From positions 1-64,000 of the forward strand of contig JAJDNS010000061.1 in assembly GCA_022340585.1 (NCBI GenBank): a DNA stretch of 64,000 nucleotides, given 5' to 3'. Both the position numbers and the translations under genes were made by a program. Under the pieces are notes generated by a model. The model was given only the letters and a program-made list of their open reading frames with translations, was not told the DNA's origin and ran no database searches. Each line of letters opens with the position of its first letter. The stretch's first letter is position 1. Shown here piece by piece: positions 7,078-17,049 of the stretch. This stretch comes from Acidobacteriota bacterium. GTDB taxonomy: Bacteria; Acidobacteriota; Vicinamibacteria; Fen-336.

Positions 7078-9840
7078 ATGCCCGCTGACATCGTCCTGAG
7101 GGGAGTCCGCGTCCACAACCTGAGAGGGATCGACGTGACGATCCCCACCCGCCGCCTCATCGTCGTCACCGGGGTCTCGGGGTCGGGCAAGAGCAGCCTG
7201 GCCTTCGACACCCTCTACGCCGAAGGCCAGCGAAGGTACGTCGAGAGCCTCTCGTCCTATGCCCGCCAGTTCCTCGAGCGGATGGAGAAGCCCCGGGTCG
7301 ACGAGGTGGAGGGGATCTGTCCGGCGATCGCCATCCGCCAGCGGAGCCTATCGCGCAGCCCCCGCTCGACGGTGGGAACCGCGACCGAGGTGCAGGACCA
7401 CCTGCGCCTCCTCTTCGCCCGGGTCGGACGGACGTCCTGCGACGAGTGCGGCCGCGAGGCCCGCCGGGACACCGCCGCGACCGCGGCCGACACCCTCCTC
7501 GCCGAATCGGAGGGCGAACGGCTCTTGGTGGGGTTTTCGATCGACGACGTCACCCCCGCCGCCCTCGACGGCCTGCGCAAGCGCGGGTACCGGCGCCTGC
7601 TGGTGGGCTCCGACCTCTTCGACATCGAGGACCAGGAGGTGCCGTTTGGCTCCGCCGCCGAGAGCGGCGCCGCGGTCATCGTGGACCGGGTCAAGGTGAG
7701 CCCAGGGGCGCGCGGACGGCTCGTCGATGCCCTGGAGACCGCCTTCCGCGAGGGGAGCGGCCGGGCGATCGCCGAGAGCCTGGGCGGGGCCCGGCGGAGG
7801 TTCTCCGAGCGCTTCGAGTGCGAGAGCTGCAACCGGGAGTTTGTCGAACCCCAGCCAAGGCTGTTCTCCTTCAACAACCCCTTCGGCGCCTGCCCCGAGT
7901 GCCACGGCTTCGGAAACCTCGTCGAGGTGGACATCGACCTCGTGGTGCCCGACAAGGGACGGAGCCTCGCCGACGGCGCGATCGAGCCCTGGAACAAGCC
8001 GCACTACCGCAAGCTGCAGACGCAGCTGCGCGCCTTCGCGCGCCGTCGGGGGATCCCAATGGACGTCCCCTGGTCGTTTCTGGACGAGGGCCAACGTCGG
8101 CTCGTGCTCGAGGGCGACGACGACTATCCCGGTGTCCTCGGCTTCTTCCGCTGGCTGGAGGGCCGGAAGTACCGGGTGCAGGTGCGGGCCTTTCTCGCGC
8201 GCTACCGCGGCTACCAGCAGTGCCCGGCCTGCGAGGGGAGCCGGCTCCGCCCGGACGCGCTTTGGGTACGGGTCGCCGACCGCTCGATCCGCGACGTGGC
8301 CGAGATGACGGTGGAGGAGGCCCGACGGTTCGTCCGGGGCCTGTCGCTGAGCGCCGCCGAGAGCGAGGTCGCGGAGCGCGTGGTAGGGGAGATCGAGCGG
8401 CGGCTCGGCTTCCTCGAGGACGTGGGGCTCGACTACCTGACCCTCGACCGGCCCTCCACGACGCTCTCCGGCGGGGAGTCGCAGCGAATCGCGCTGGCCG
8501 CGGCCCTGGGGACGGGGCTGGTGGGGACCCTCTTCGTCCTGGACGAGCCGTCGGTGGGGCTGCACCCCCGCGACACCGAGCGCCTGGTCACGATCCTCCA
8601 GGCCCTGCGGGAGCAGGGAAACACGGTGGTGGTGGTCGAGCACGACCCGGACATCATCGCCGCGGCGGAGCACGTGATCGACCTCGGGCCGGGCGCCGGT
8701 GACCAGGGGGGCCGCGTGGTCTTCGACGGCCCGGCTGAGGCCTTGAAGGAGGAGACGCGCAGCCTCACCGCCAAGTACCTCCGCGGCGACCTTCGGATCC
8801 CGGTGCCCGCCCGCCGTCGCCGGGGCAACGGGCTGTTCCTGAACGTGCGGGGGGCGAGCACCCACAACCTGAAGGCCATCGACGTACGCATCCCCCTCGG
8901 GGCATTCACCGTGGTGACCGGGGTCTCGGGTTCGGGCAAGTCGACCCTCGTCCACGACGTCCTCGGGAGCCAGCTGCGCCGACCGAAGGGCGGAGCCGAC
9001 GGCCGAGGAGACCGGACGGTCGAGGGCCTCGAGTACATCGAGCAGCTCGAGAGCGTCGACCAGTCTCCGCTCGGGCGCAGCCCGCGCTCCAACCCGGTGA
9101 CCTACATGAAGGCCTTCGACGCCATCCGCGATCTGTTCGCGAAGACGCCGGGGGCCCGCGCCGGCGGATTCGAGGCCTCCCACTTCTCGTTCAACATGCC
9201 CGGAGGGCGTTGCGAGGCGTGCAGCGGAGACGGGCGGGTCCGTGTCGACCTCCAGTTCCTCGCCGACGCCCACCTCGTCTGCGAGAGCTGCGACGGCCGG
9301 CGGTACCGCCCGTCGATTCTCGAGGTGCAGTGGCGGGGCCGGTCGATCGACCAGGTGCTGGAGCTGACCGTGCGCGAGGCGCTCCAGTTCTTCTCGGGCC
9401 AGCACCGTGTCACGCGACGCCTGAAGGTCCTCGATCAGATCGGGCTCGGCTATCTTCGCCTGGGCCAGCCCTCCAGCACCCTCTCGGGGGGCGAGGCGCA
9501 GCGGGTCAAGCTGGCGGCCCACCTGCTGAGACGACCGGGCCCGCGGGTCCTGTACATGCTCGACGAGCCGACCACCGGCCTCCACATGGGTGACGTGGCC
9601 GAGCTCCTGAACGCCCTGCAGCGGCTCCTCGACGGTGGGGCCACGCTGGTGGTGATCGAGCACAACCTGCACGTCATCAAGCAGGCGGACTGGGTGGTGG
9701 ATCTGGGCCCCGAGGGCGGCGATCGAGGAGGCGAGGTCGTCTTCCAGGGCACGCCCGAGGCTCTGGTGGCCAGCGGTCGCGGCCATACCGCCCGGCACCT
9801 GCGCCGCATCATGCCCCGGGCGGAGGGCGCCATCGCCTGA
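7078..9840 (+). CDS. uvrA: UvrA-family excinuclease ABC subunit A
   Basis: This 920-residue protein contains two ABC ATPase halves. The first Walker A is G-V-S-G-S-G-K-S at about 33-40, its signature T-L-S-G-G-E-S-Q-R lies at about 460, and its Walker B is V-L-D-E-P. The second half has G-V-S-G-S-G-K-S at about 620, signature L-S-G-G-E-A-Q-R and M-L-D-E-P-T-T-G-L-H. Both zinc modules are present: C-x2-C ... C-P-E-C near 245-275 and C-E-A-C ... C-E-S-C near 713-740. It should scan DNA for bulky lesions and load UvrB. Some positions differ from the common form (S-Q-R-I-A-L-A-A-A-L-G; C-P-A-I-A-I-R-Q), so a UvrA paralogue is possible; no uvrB is nearby. ATG at 7078 is preferred over a TTG two codons upstream. 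Confidence 0.87.
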   Translation: MPADIVLRGVRVHNLRGIDVTIPTRRLIVVTGVSGSGKSSLAFDTLYAEGQRRYVESLSSYARQFLERMEKPRVDEVEGICPAIAIRQRSLSRSPRSTVGTATEVQDHLRLLFARVGRTSCDECGREARRDTAATAADTLLAESEGERLLVGFSIDDVTPAALDGLRKRGYRRLLVGSDLFDIEDQEVPFGSAAESGAAVIVDRVKVSPGARGRLVDALETAFREGSGRAIAESLGGARRRFSERFECESCNREFVEPQPRLFSFNNPFGACPECHGFGNLVEVDIDLVVPDKGRSLADGAIEPWNKPHYRKLQTQLRAFARRRGIPMDVPWSFLDEGQRRLVLEGDDDYPGVLGFFRWLEGRKYRVQVRAFLARYRGYQQCPACEGSRLRPDALWVRVADRSIRDVAEMTVEEARRFVRGLSLSAAESEVAERVVGEIERRLGFLEDVGLDYLTLDRPSTTLSGGESQRIALAAALGTGLVGTLFVLDEPSVGLHPRDTERLVTILQALREQGNTVVVVEHDPDIIAAAEHVIDLGPGAGDQGGRVVFDGPAEALKEETRSLTAKYLRGDLRIPVPARRRRGNGLFLNVRGASTHNLKAIDVRIPLGAFTVVTGVSGSGKSTLVHDVLGSQLRRPKGGADGRGDRTVEGLEYIEQLESVDQSPLGRSPRSNPVTYMKAFDAIRDLFAKTPGARAGGFEASHFSFNMPGGRCEACSGDGRVRVDLQFLADAHLVCESCDGRRYRPSILEVQWRGRSIDQVLELTVREALQFFSGQHRVTRRLKVLDQIGLGYLRLGQPSSTLSGGEAQRVKLAAHLLRRPGPRVLYMLDEPTTGLHMGDVAELLNALQRLLDGGATLVVIEHNLHVIKQADWVVDLGPEGGDRGGEVVFQGTPEALVASGRGHTARHLRRIMPRAEGAIA

Positions 9841-9858
9841 GCGGCGGCGGCGATCTGC

Positions 9859-9864
9859 TATCAT
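9859..9864 (+). promoter_or_regulatory. Extended -10 of the HEAT-repeat gene
   Basis: TGC-TATCAT lies nine bases before the ATG at 9874, so the transcript would begin within three bases of the start codon. There is no ribosome binding site. Confidence 0.45.
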
Positions 9865-9873
9865 CGCCCCATC

Positions 9874-11208
9874 ATGGATTGGCTGAAGAATGGCCCCTCT
9901 CGGGGCGCCCTCACCGGTGTGCTCGCCCTGGCGCTCCTCGTCGCCGTCGGCCCCCTCGCGGTCGCGGCGCAGGACTCGTTCGAAGACCAGGTCGCGAATC
10001 TGAAGAGTCCGACGGCGAAGACCCGGCAGGCAGCGGCGAAGGCGCTGGGAGAGAGCCGCCGCCACGAGGCGGTGGCACCCCTGTCCGCACTGGTGAGAGA
10101 CCCCGAGCCCAAGGTGCGTCTCGAGGTCGTGCTCGCCCTCACGAATCTGCGCGACCTGTCGGGAGTGCCGGCCCTCGTCACCTCGCTCCAGGACGGCGAT
10201 CCCAAGGTGAGGGAGCAGGCGATCAGTGCGCTGGTGGAGATCTACTCCGAGCGTGAGAGCACGGGGGTGACGTCCCGATTCCTGCAGATGTTCTCGGACG
10301 AGTTCAAGGGCCCGGTGGTCCCGCCCTTCACGACCGTGGACCCCGCTGTCTTCCAGGGATTGACCGGGACCCTGCGCGACGAGGAGAAGGACCTGCGGGC
10401 CGAGTCGGCGCAGGCGATCGGGATCCTGGGCGGCTCCATCGTGGCCGACCACCTGGTGGCCGCGCTCCAGGACCCGGAGTCCGGTGTGCGCGGGGCCGCG
10501 GTGACCGCGCTCTCCAAGGTTGGCACCGCGGAGCAGGGGAAGGCCCTCATCCCCCTCCTCGCTGACGAGTCCTCGCAGGTGCGCAACCGGGCGATCGAGG
10601 CGGTGGGCGAGCTGCAGGTGACGGAGGCCGGCCCCGCGCTCCGCGAGCTCTACGAGCAGAACGAGCGCCGGCCGCTGGGCACGCGGGCCCTGGCCGCGAT
10701 GACGAAGACGGGCGACCCCAACCAGGCCGACCTCTATCGGCAGCTGTTGATGTCCACCGACCCCGAGCGCCGCCGACTGGCCGTCGAGGGCCTGGCCCGG
10801 GTGTCCGACCCGTCGGTGATCGACGGCTTCAAGAAGGATTTCCAGCGAGAGAAGAACGACGACGTCCGCCTGGCCTACAACTTCGCCATCACCCTGCTCG
10901 GCGACCGCGCCTTCCTCGACAGCATCGTCCTGGCCCTGCCCGACTCGGGCGAGCGGGGCGAGCGGGCGCGGGGGTACCTCGAGGAGCTCGGACCGTCGCT
11001 CTCGGCCGACCTGTATCCCTACCTCCAGGACCAGGACCCGAAGGTGCGCGCGGGCCTGTGCGACGTGCTCGCCGAGTTCGGTGACCCGGCGGCCATCCAG
11101 TGGCTGACCCCGATGCTGGGCGACCCGGACCCCGACGTCGTCGACCGGGCGAACCGGGCGATCCAGGTCCTGCACCGGGCCGGCAGCGAGCCCACGTTCG
11201 GACAATGA
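9874..11208 (+). CDS. Exported HEAT-repeat protein
   Basis: This 444-residue protein has a signal peptide (about 10-32, ending V-A-A-Q), followed by helical HEAT/PBS-lyase-type repeats across almost the whole chain. Typical units read A-A-K-A-L-G-E, D-P-E-P-K-V-R-L-E-V-V-L-A-L and D-P-D-V-V-D-R-A-N-R-A-I. It should be a periplasmic alpha-solenoid scaffold for protein binding; no catalytic motif is visible. The stop codon overlaps the start of the next gene (ATGA at 11205-11208), so it is co-translated with a TPR lipoprotein. That pairing suggests both belong to one envelope complex. The upstream promoter is of the leaderless type. Confidence 0.8.
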   Translation: MDWLKNGPSRGALTGVLALALLVAVGPLAVAAQDSFEDQVANLKSPTAKTRQAAAKALGESRRHEAVAPLSALVRDPEPKVRLEVVLALTNLRDLSGVPALVTSLQDGDPKVREQAISALVEIYSERESTGVTSRFLQMFSDEFKGPVVPPFTTVDPAVFQGLTGTLRDEEKDLRAESAQAIGILGGSIVADHLVAALQDPESGVRGAAVTALSKVGTAEQGKALIPLLADESSQVRNRAIEAVGELQVTEAGPALRELYEQNERRPLGTRALAAMTKTGDPNQADLYRQLLMSTDPERRRLAVEGLARVSDPSVIDGFKKDFQREKNDDVRLAYNFAITLLGDRAFLDSIVLALPDSGERGERARGYLEELGPSLSADLYPYLQDQDPKVRAGLCDVLAEFGDPAAIQWLTPMLGDPDPDVVDRANRAIQVLHRAGSEPTFGQ

Positions 11209-12068
11209 CGCGGGGGAGCGTCCTTCTCCTGTTGGCCCCGCTCCTGGTCGTGGGCTGCGAACGGGGAGGCGGCGGCTCGGGCGCGACCGCGGAGGGCATC
11301 GAGGGCGCGCGGAGCCTCGTGGAGAGCGGGCAGTACGACGCCGCCCTCGCGCGCCTCGGGGGAGCGGACGACGCGGAGTCCTTGTACCTCCTGGGCCGGG
11401 CGTGGGCGGGCAAGGCGCGGCTGGCGGGCCGACCCGGGGGGGGCCGGCTGAGCCCCGAGGAGACCCAGGCCCTCCAGTTCCTCGAGAGAGCGGTTCAGGC
11501 TCGTCCCGACCATGCGGCGGCCCACCTGGAGATCGCGAACCTGCTGGCGCCCCACGCCACGGCGGCACCGGCCGGCACGCCGAGAGCGGCCGAAGGCGCC
11601 GGCTCGGGGGTGAGCGTGGATCGGGTGCTGGGGGCCTACGGTGCGGCCGTGCAGTGCGATCCCGCGGACACGGAGGCCGTCGAGGCGCTGATCGAGTTCG
11701 CGACGCGGGTGGGGCGGCTCCGGGCGGTGGAGGAGGGCTACCGGGAGTGGATGCGCCGCGACCGGGAGAACGGGGAGATCCTGGTGCGCTTCGGGGACTT
11801 CCTCGCTGGCCCCGGGGAGGACCCCGAGGAGGCCCGCGGAGTCTACGCCCAGGCCCTCATGTGGCGGCCCGACGACGACGCGACCCGGCTCAAGATCGCC
11901 GACATCAACATCGATGCCGCACGAGATCACCTCGAGCGCGACCAGTACGCCGCGGCCGAAGCCCGGCTGCGGGAGGCGCGCAAGTACGTGGGCACCGCTC
12001 CCTCGCCCCAGGCGACCCGGCTGAGAGAGACCGAGGCGCGGCTGGCGAACGCCAGCGGTCGCCGCTAG
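11205..12068 (+). CDS. TPR-like lipoprotein
   Basis: This 287-residue predicted lipoprotein has a signal peptide with lipobox V-V-G-C (cysteine about residue 18) and then a glycine-rich linker. TPR-type helical pairs follow, including Y-D-A-A-L-A-R-L and L-Q-F-L-E-R-A-V-Q-A-R-P-D-H-A-A-A-H-L. The start is the ATG at 11205, which overlaps the stop of the HEAT gene by four bases. A longer open frame upstream lacks a signal sequence. A nearby asparagine/aspartate repeat (D-R-E-N-G-E-I-L-V-R-F-G-D-F-L) looks like another TPR unit. Function is probably an envelope-anchored scaffold working with the HEAT protein; this is inferred only from the coupling. Confidence 0.75.
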   Translation: MTRGSVLLLLAPLLVVGCERGGGGSGATAEGIEGARSLVESGQYDAALARLGGADDAESLYLLGRAWAGKARLAGRPGGGRLSPEETQALQFLERAVQARPDHAAAHLEIANLLAPHATAAPAGTPRAAEGAGSGVSVDRVLGAYGAAVQCDPADTEAVEALIEFATRVGRLRAVEEGYREWMRRDRENGEILVRFGDFLAGPGEDPEEARGVYAQALMWRPDDDATRLKIADINIDAARDHLERDQYAAAEARLREARKYVGTAPSPQATRLRETEARLANASGRR

Positions 12069-12110
12069 TCAGTCGGCCCCGGTCGCAAACCGACGAAGGC
12101 CGGGCCGGTC

Positions 12111-12593
12111 TCAGGGTGTGTTGTGGCCGAAGCCGTCGTCGTCCACATAGACCCGGCCGCTCTCCTCGGGAGTCCCCGCGTTGGTGTACTCGGTGACGAC
12201 CTGTCCACCCACCCGGAGACGCGCCGCGGTCCGACCCCCCGTCTCGGTCTGGACGAGATGTGGATCCCAGAGCCGCACCAGATGGGCGGCCACCACCGGG
12301 GGCCAGTTCACGGGCACGCTCATGGCCTGCCCGACCCACATGTGCCCGGGGGCGGGCTCGAGGGGGATGCCCTCGCCCGGGCTCATCCAGCTGCCGAAGA
12401 AGACGACGCGGTCGGCGCACGCCGAGGCGACGTTCGCGCACTGGTTGGGCTGGCGGTACTCGATGGTCACGGTGGCGTAGCCGGTCAGGGGAAGGGCCGC
12501 GGGCCCCTCGGTGACGTCGGGCTGGACGTCGCAGCCGGTCGCCATGGGAAGGGCGACAAGGAAGAGAGCGAGGCGTCGAAGCTGATGGGGCAT
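12111..12593 (-). CDS. Small hypothetical lipoprotein
   Basis: This 160-residue protein has a lipoprotein signal (basic start, hydrophobic core, lipobox A-T-G-C at about 18-21). The mature part begins D-V-Q-P-D-V and contains two cysteines about seven apart (N-Q-C-A-N-V-A-S-A-C) that could form a disulfide. The rest looks like a beta-rich domain with W and G turns (F-F-G-S-W-M-S-P-G-E-G). I do not recognise a family. It converges with the TPR lipoprotein gene and diverges from the NtrC-type regulator, sharing with it a short spacer that holds a perfect hairpin (12625-12643). That position makes control by the regulator possible but unproven. Confidence 0.65.
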   Translation of the reverse strand: MPHQLRRLALFLVALPMATGCDVQPDVTEGPAALPLTGYATVTIEYRQPNQCANVASACADRVVFFGSWMSPGEGIPLEPAPGHMWVGQAMSVPVNWPPVVAAHLVRLWDPHLVQTETGGRTAARLRVGGQVVTEYTNAGTPEESGRVYVDDDGFGHNTP

Positions 12594-12624
12594 GGCGCTC
12601 AGGCGGTCCCTTCACCGCAGGCGA

Positions 12625-12643
12625 GCGGGCAATCCTTGCCCGC
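12625..12643. repeat. Perfect palindrome between divergent genes
   Basis: Arms GCGGGCAA and TTGCCCGC are separated by three bases. It lies 32 bases upstream of the lipoprotein start and 35 bases upstream of the regulator start. It could be an operator or a hairpin in the lipoprotein leader. The GG to GC spacing does not fit a sigma-54 promoter. Confidence 0.6.
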
Positions 12644-12658
12644 CCCACGAGCGGATGA

Positions 12659-12664
12659 TAGCAT
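12659..12664 (+). promoter_or_regulatory. Candidate -10 of the NtrC-type regulator
   Basis: TAGCAT lies 13 bases before the ATG at 12678, predicting a leader of about six bases and no ribosome binding site. Confidence 0.3.
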
Positions 12665-12677
12665 CCTCGAAGCACAC

Positions 12678-14054
12678 ATGGAGAACGCAGATCGCCCGCT
12701 GATCCTCGTCATCGACGACGACAGCGCCCTCCGCCAGATCTGCCTCGACCTTCTCAGGGCGCGGGACTATCGGGCGTTCGGAGCGGCATCGGTCGGGGAG
12801 GGCCTGAGGCAGTTCGGAGAGCGCCGTCCGGCGGCGGTGCTGCTGGACCTCAAGCTTCCCGACGGGACCGGAATGGACGTGCTGCGCGAGCTCCAACGGC
12901 GCTCCCCGCTCACCCCGGTGATCGTGATCTCGGCTCACGGGAGCGTCCCGGAGGCGGTGGAGGCGATGCGTCTGGGGGCGGCGGAGTTCCTCGAGAAGCC
13001 GGTTGCGGCCGAGCGGCTTCATGCCGTCCTCGAGCGCGCCCTCACCCCGTTGCCGGCCGGGGAGGAGCCCGCCCTCGAGCGCACGCTCGAAGGGGCCCGC
13101 TACGGAATGGTCGGGAGCTCGGAGGCGATGCAGCGCGTCTACCAGCTGGTCGACATGGTGGCGCCCACGCGAGCCCGCGTGCTCATCTGTGGCGAGCGCG
13201 GCACCGGGAAGGAGCTGGCGGCCCGGGCCATCCACGCCCACTCGCCCCGGCGGGAGAAGCCGTTCGTCGAGCTCAACTGCGCGGCGGTTCCCGCCGAGCT
13301 GATCGAGAGCGAGATGTTCGGGCACGTGAAGGGGGCCTTCACCGGCGCCGTTGCCGACCGCCGCGGCACCTTCGAGAGTGCCGACGGCGGGACCCTCTTC
13401 CTGGACGAGATCGGCGACATGAGCCTGGTCATGCAGGTCAAGCTCCTGAGGACGCTGCAGGAAGGCCAGGTGACCCCGGTCGGCAGCTCGCAGTCGCGAC
13501 CGGTGGATGTGCGCATCCTGGCCGCGACGAGCAAGAACCTCGTGGAGGAGATCGACAAGGGGCAGTTCCGGGACGACCTGTACGACCGTCTCAACGTGGT
13601 CAACATCGTGCTGCCGCCGCTCCGCGCCCGTCGCGAAGACGTCCCTCTGCTGGCCGAGCACTACCTGCGCCTGGGCAGCGTCGAGAACGACCTCAAGCCC
13701 AAGCGGCTCACGCCGCGGGCGGTCGAGTTCCTCGCCCAGCTGCCCTGGCGGGGCAACGTCCGCGAGCTGCGCAACCTCATGGAGCGGCTGGCAGTGATCG
13801 TCGCGGGTGACACGGTGACCCACCGCGAGGTCATGGACGCCCTCCACATGGCGTCGGCGCCCCCCACCGAGGATGGAGCGCCGGTCCCCCTGAAGCTGGC
13901 GCGCTCTCGATTCGAACGCCAGTACATCCTGGAGCGGCTGTCGGCGAACCGGGGGAATCTGGGCAACACGGCCCGGGACCTGGGGATCGAGCGGACGAAC
14001 CTCTACCGGAAGATGAAGCGCCTGGGGATCGAGTCGCCCGCGAAGCGCGAGTGA
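12678..14054 (+). CDS. NtrC/NtrX-type sigma-54-dependent response regulator
   Basis: This 458-residue protein has three parts. The receiver domain (about 1-120) has the acidic triplet at 13-15, phospho-acceptor D57 and lysine in E-K-P near 107. The AAA+ domain (about 143-375) has Walker A G-E-R-G-T-G-K-E at 172-179, the sigma-54 contact loop G-A-F-T-G-A at 219-224 and Walker B L-F-L-D-E-I-G-D. The Fis-type helix-turn-helix near the end reads E-R-T-N-L-Y-R-K-M-K-R-L-G-I, which resembles NtrX more than NtrC. It should activate RpoN-dependent promoters; rpoN itself is in this window at 46271. No histidine kinase gene is adjacent, so it is an orphan. ATG at 12678 is chosen because upstream codons do not resemble a receiver domain. 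Confidence 0.9.
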   Translation: MENADRPLILVIDDDSALRQICLDLLRARDYRAFGAASVGEGLRQFGERRPAAVLLDLKLPDGTGMDVLRELQRRSPLTPVIVISAHGSVPEAVEAMRLGAAEFLEKPVAAERLHAVLERALTPLPAGEEPALERTLEGARYGMVGSSEAMQRVYQLVDMVAPTRARVLICGERGTGKELAARAIHAHSPRREKPFVELNCAAVPAELIESEMFGHVKGAFTGAVADRRGTFESADGGTLFLDEIGDMSLVMQVKLLRTLQEGQVTPVGSSQSRPVDVRILAATSKNLVEEIDKGQFRDDLYDRLNVVNIVLPPLRARREDVPLLAEHYLRLGSVENDLKPKRLTPRAVEFLAQLPWRGNVRELRNLMERLAVIVAGDTVTHREVMDALHMASAPPTEDGAPVPLKLARSRFERQYILERLSANRGNLGNTARDLGIERTNLYRKMKRLGIESPAKRE

Positions 14055-15796
<1,742 letters not shown>

Positions 15797-15800
<4 letters not shown>

Positions 15801-16942
15801 TCTTGGGGCTTCGCGGCGCGGGCCGCGATGAGGGCGTCCAGCTCCTGCTTCAGGCGGGGGAGGATGTCGTCGTAGCCGAAGGCCCCGAGCGTCTCGGTCT
15901 GGCGCTTCAGGTTCACGTGAGTGGGCCCGCACCACAGGCCCAGGTCGGCGTCGTCCGTCTCCCCGGGGCCGTTGACTCGGCAGCCCATGACCGCGATCGT
16001 CAGCGCGTGGGACTGCGCGTAGGCGGTCATCTCCTTCACCTGTCGGGCCAAGTCGACGAAACGCTCGTTCTCCACCCTCGAGCAGGAGGGGCAGGAGACG
16101 ATGTTCAAGGTGTCGTCGTCGAAGACCGGCACCGAGCGGAAGCGCCCGGCCGCGATGTCGTCGAGGATCTGCTGGCCGACCGTGATCTCCTCGTGCTTGC
16201 GCGGATTCGGGAGGGTGAGGCTGACCCGGATCGTGTCGCCGATACCCCGGGAGAGGAGCTGCTCGAAGGCCACCCGGGTCTTGATGATCCCCTCCGGAGG
16301 CATCCCGGCCTCGGTGACTCCGAGGTGGAGGGGGACCTCGGGACGAGCGGCGGCAAAGCGCCGGTTCGCCTCGATGACCTTGCGGGGGTGGGAGTCCTTG
16401 AGGCTGACGACGTAGCGGTCGAAGCCCAGGTCGTCCATGTGGCGACAGTGCTCGAGGGCCGACTCCACCATGCCCTGCACGTCGTCCTCGGGGAAGCGGG
16501 CCTTCATCTCGGGGTCGACGCTGCCGCAGTTGACCCCGATGCGGATGGCCAGGTCGTGCTCCCGGGCCACGTCCACCAGGTAGGCGACCTTGTCCCGGGC
16601 CGGGCGCTCCTTCTCGTGGTGCCAGAGGTGTCCGGGGTTGTAGCGGATCTTGTCCACGAAGGGAGCGACCCGTTCGGCCAGGCGGTAGCTCTCCTGGAGG
16701 TCCACGACGAGGTTGGCCCGGGTCTGGCGGCGCACCTCCACGAGGCCGTCCACGTCCCTGGGGCTGTCCACGGCGAGGCGCACGAGAGCGCCCCCGGCCC
16801 GCCGGATCGCCTCGGCCTGGGCGACGCTGGCGTCCACGTCCTGGGTGCGCGTGGCGCACATGCTCTGCACCGCCACCGGGTGCCCGGCGCCCAGGGCGAC
16901 GGAGCCGACGTGCACCTCACGGGTGGGATTCCTGCGGGTCAT
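15797..16942 (-). CDS. ispG: (E)-4-hydroxy-3-methylbut-2-enyl-diphosphate synthase
   Basis: This 381-residue IspG/GcpE enzyme makes HMBPP from MEcPP in the MEP isoprenoid pathway, using a [4Fe-4S] cluster. The N-terminal TIM-barrel part has V-Q-S-M and I-R-I-G-V-N-C-G-S. The cluster ligands come from S-C-P-S-C-S-R and [10 protein letters not shown] in the C-terminal domain. Its length matches the compact two-domain bacterial form. A TGC-TAGAAT extended -10 sits 12 bases upstream of the ATG. Its final codons and stop come from the hairpin repeat array it shares with gmd. No other MEP gene is adjacent; the type III PKS region may use isoprenoid-linked chemistry, but that link is speculative. 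Confidence 0.95.
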
Positions 16943-16954
16943 GGTGAGCCTTCC

Positions 16955-16960
16955 ATTCTA
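16955..16960 (-). promoter_or_regulatory. Extended -10 of ispG
   Basis: The minus strand reads TGC-TAGAAT, 12 bases before the ATG at 16942. The predicted leader is about six bases. Confidence 0.45.
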
Positions 16961-17049
16961 GCAGTCCTTCCTGGTTCGCCTCGAAGCCAACGGGGGACCA
17001 CCGCGAGGCTCTGACCCGATCACGGGCCGGCGCCCTGGGGAAGAGTCGT

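Noticed and set aside
7348..11568. Very long open frame on the minus strand across uvrA and the HEAT gene
   Set aside because: It is a shadow frame caused by high GC third positions. It shows no domain pattern, is rich in R, P, H and L, and covers two well-supported plus-strand genes.
12625..12643. Sigma-54 promoter near the NtrC-type gene
   Set aside because: The spacing between GG and TGC is eight bases, not the required ten. The sequence is better explained as a palindrome.
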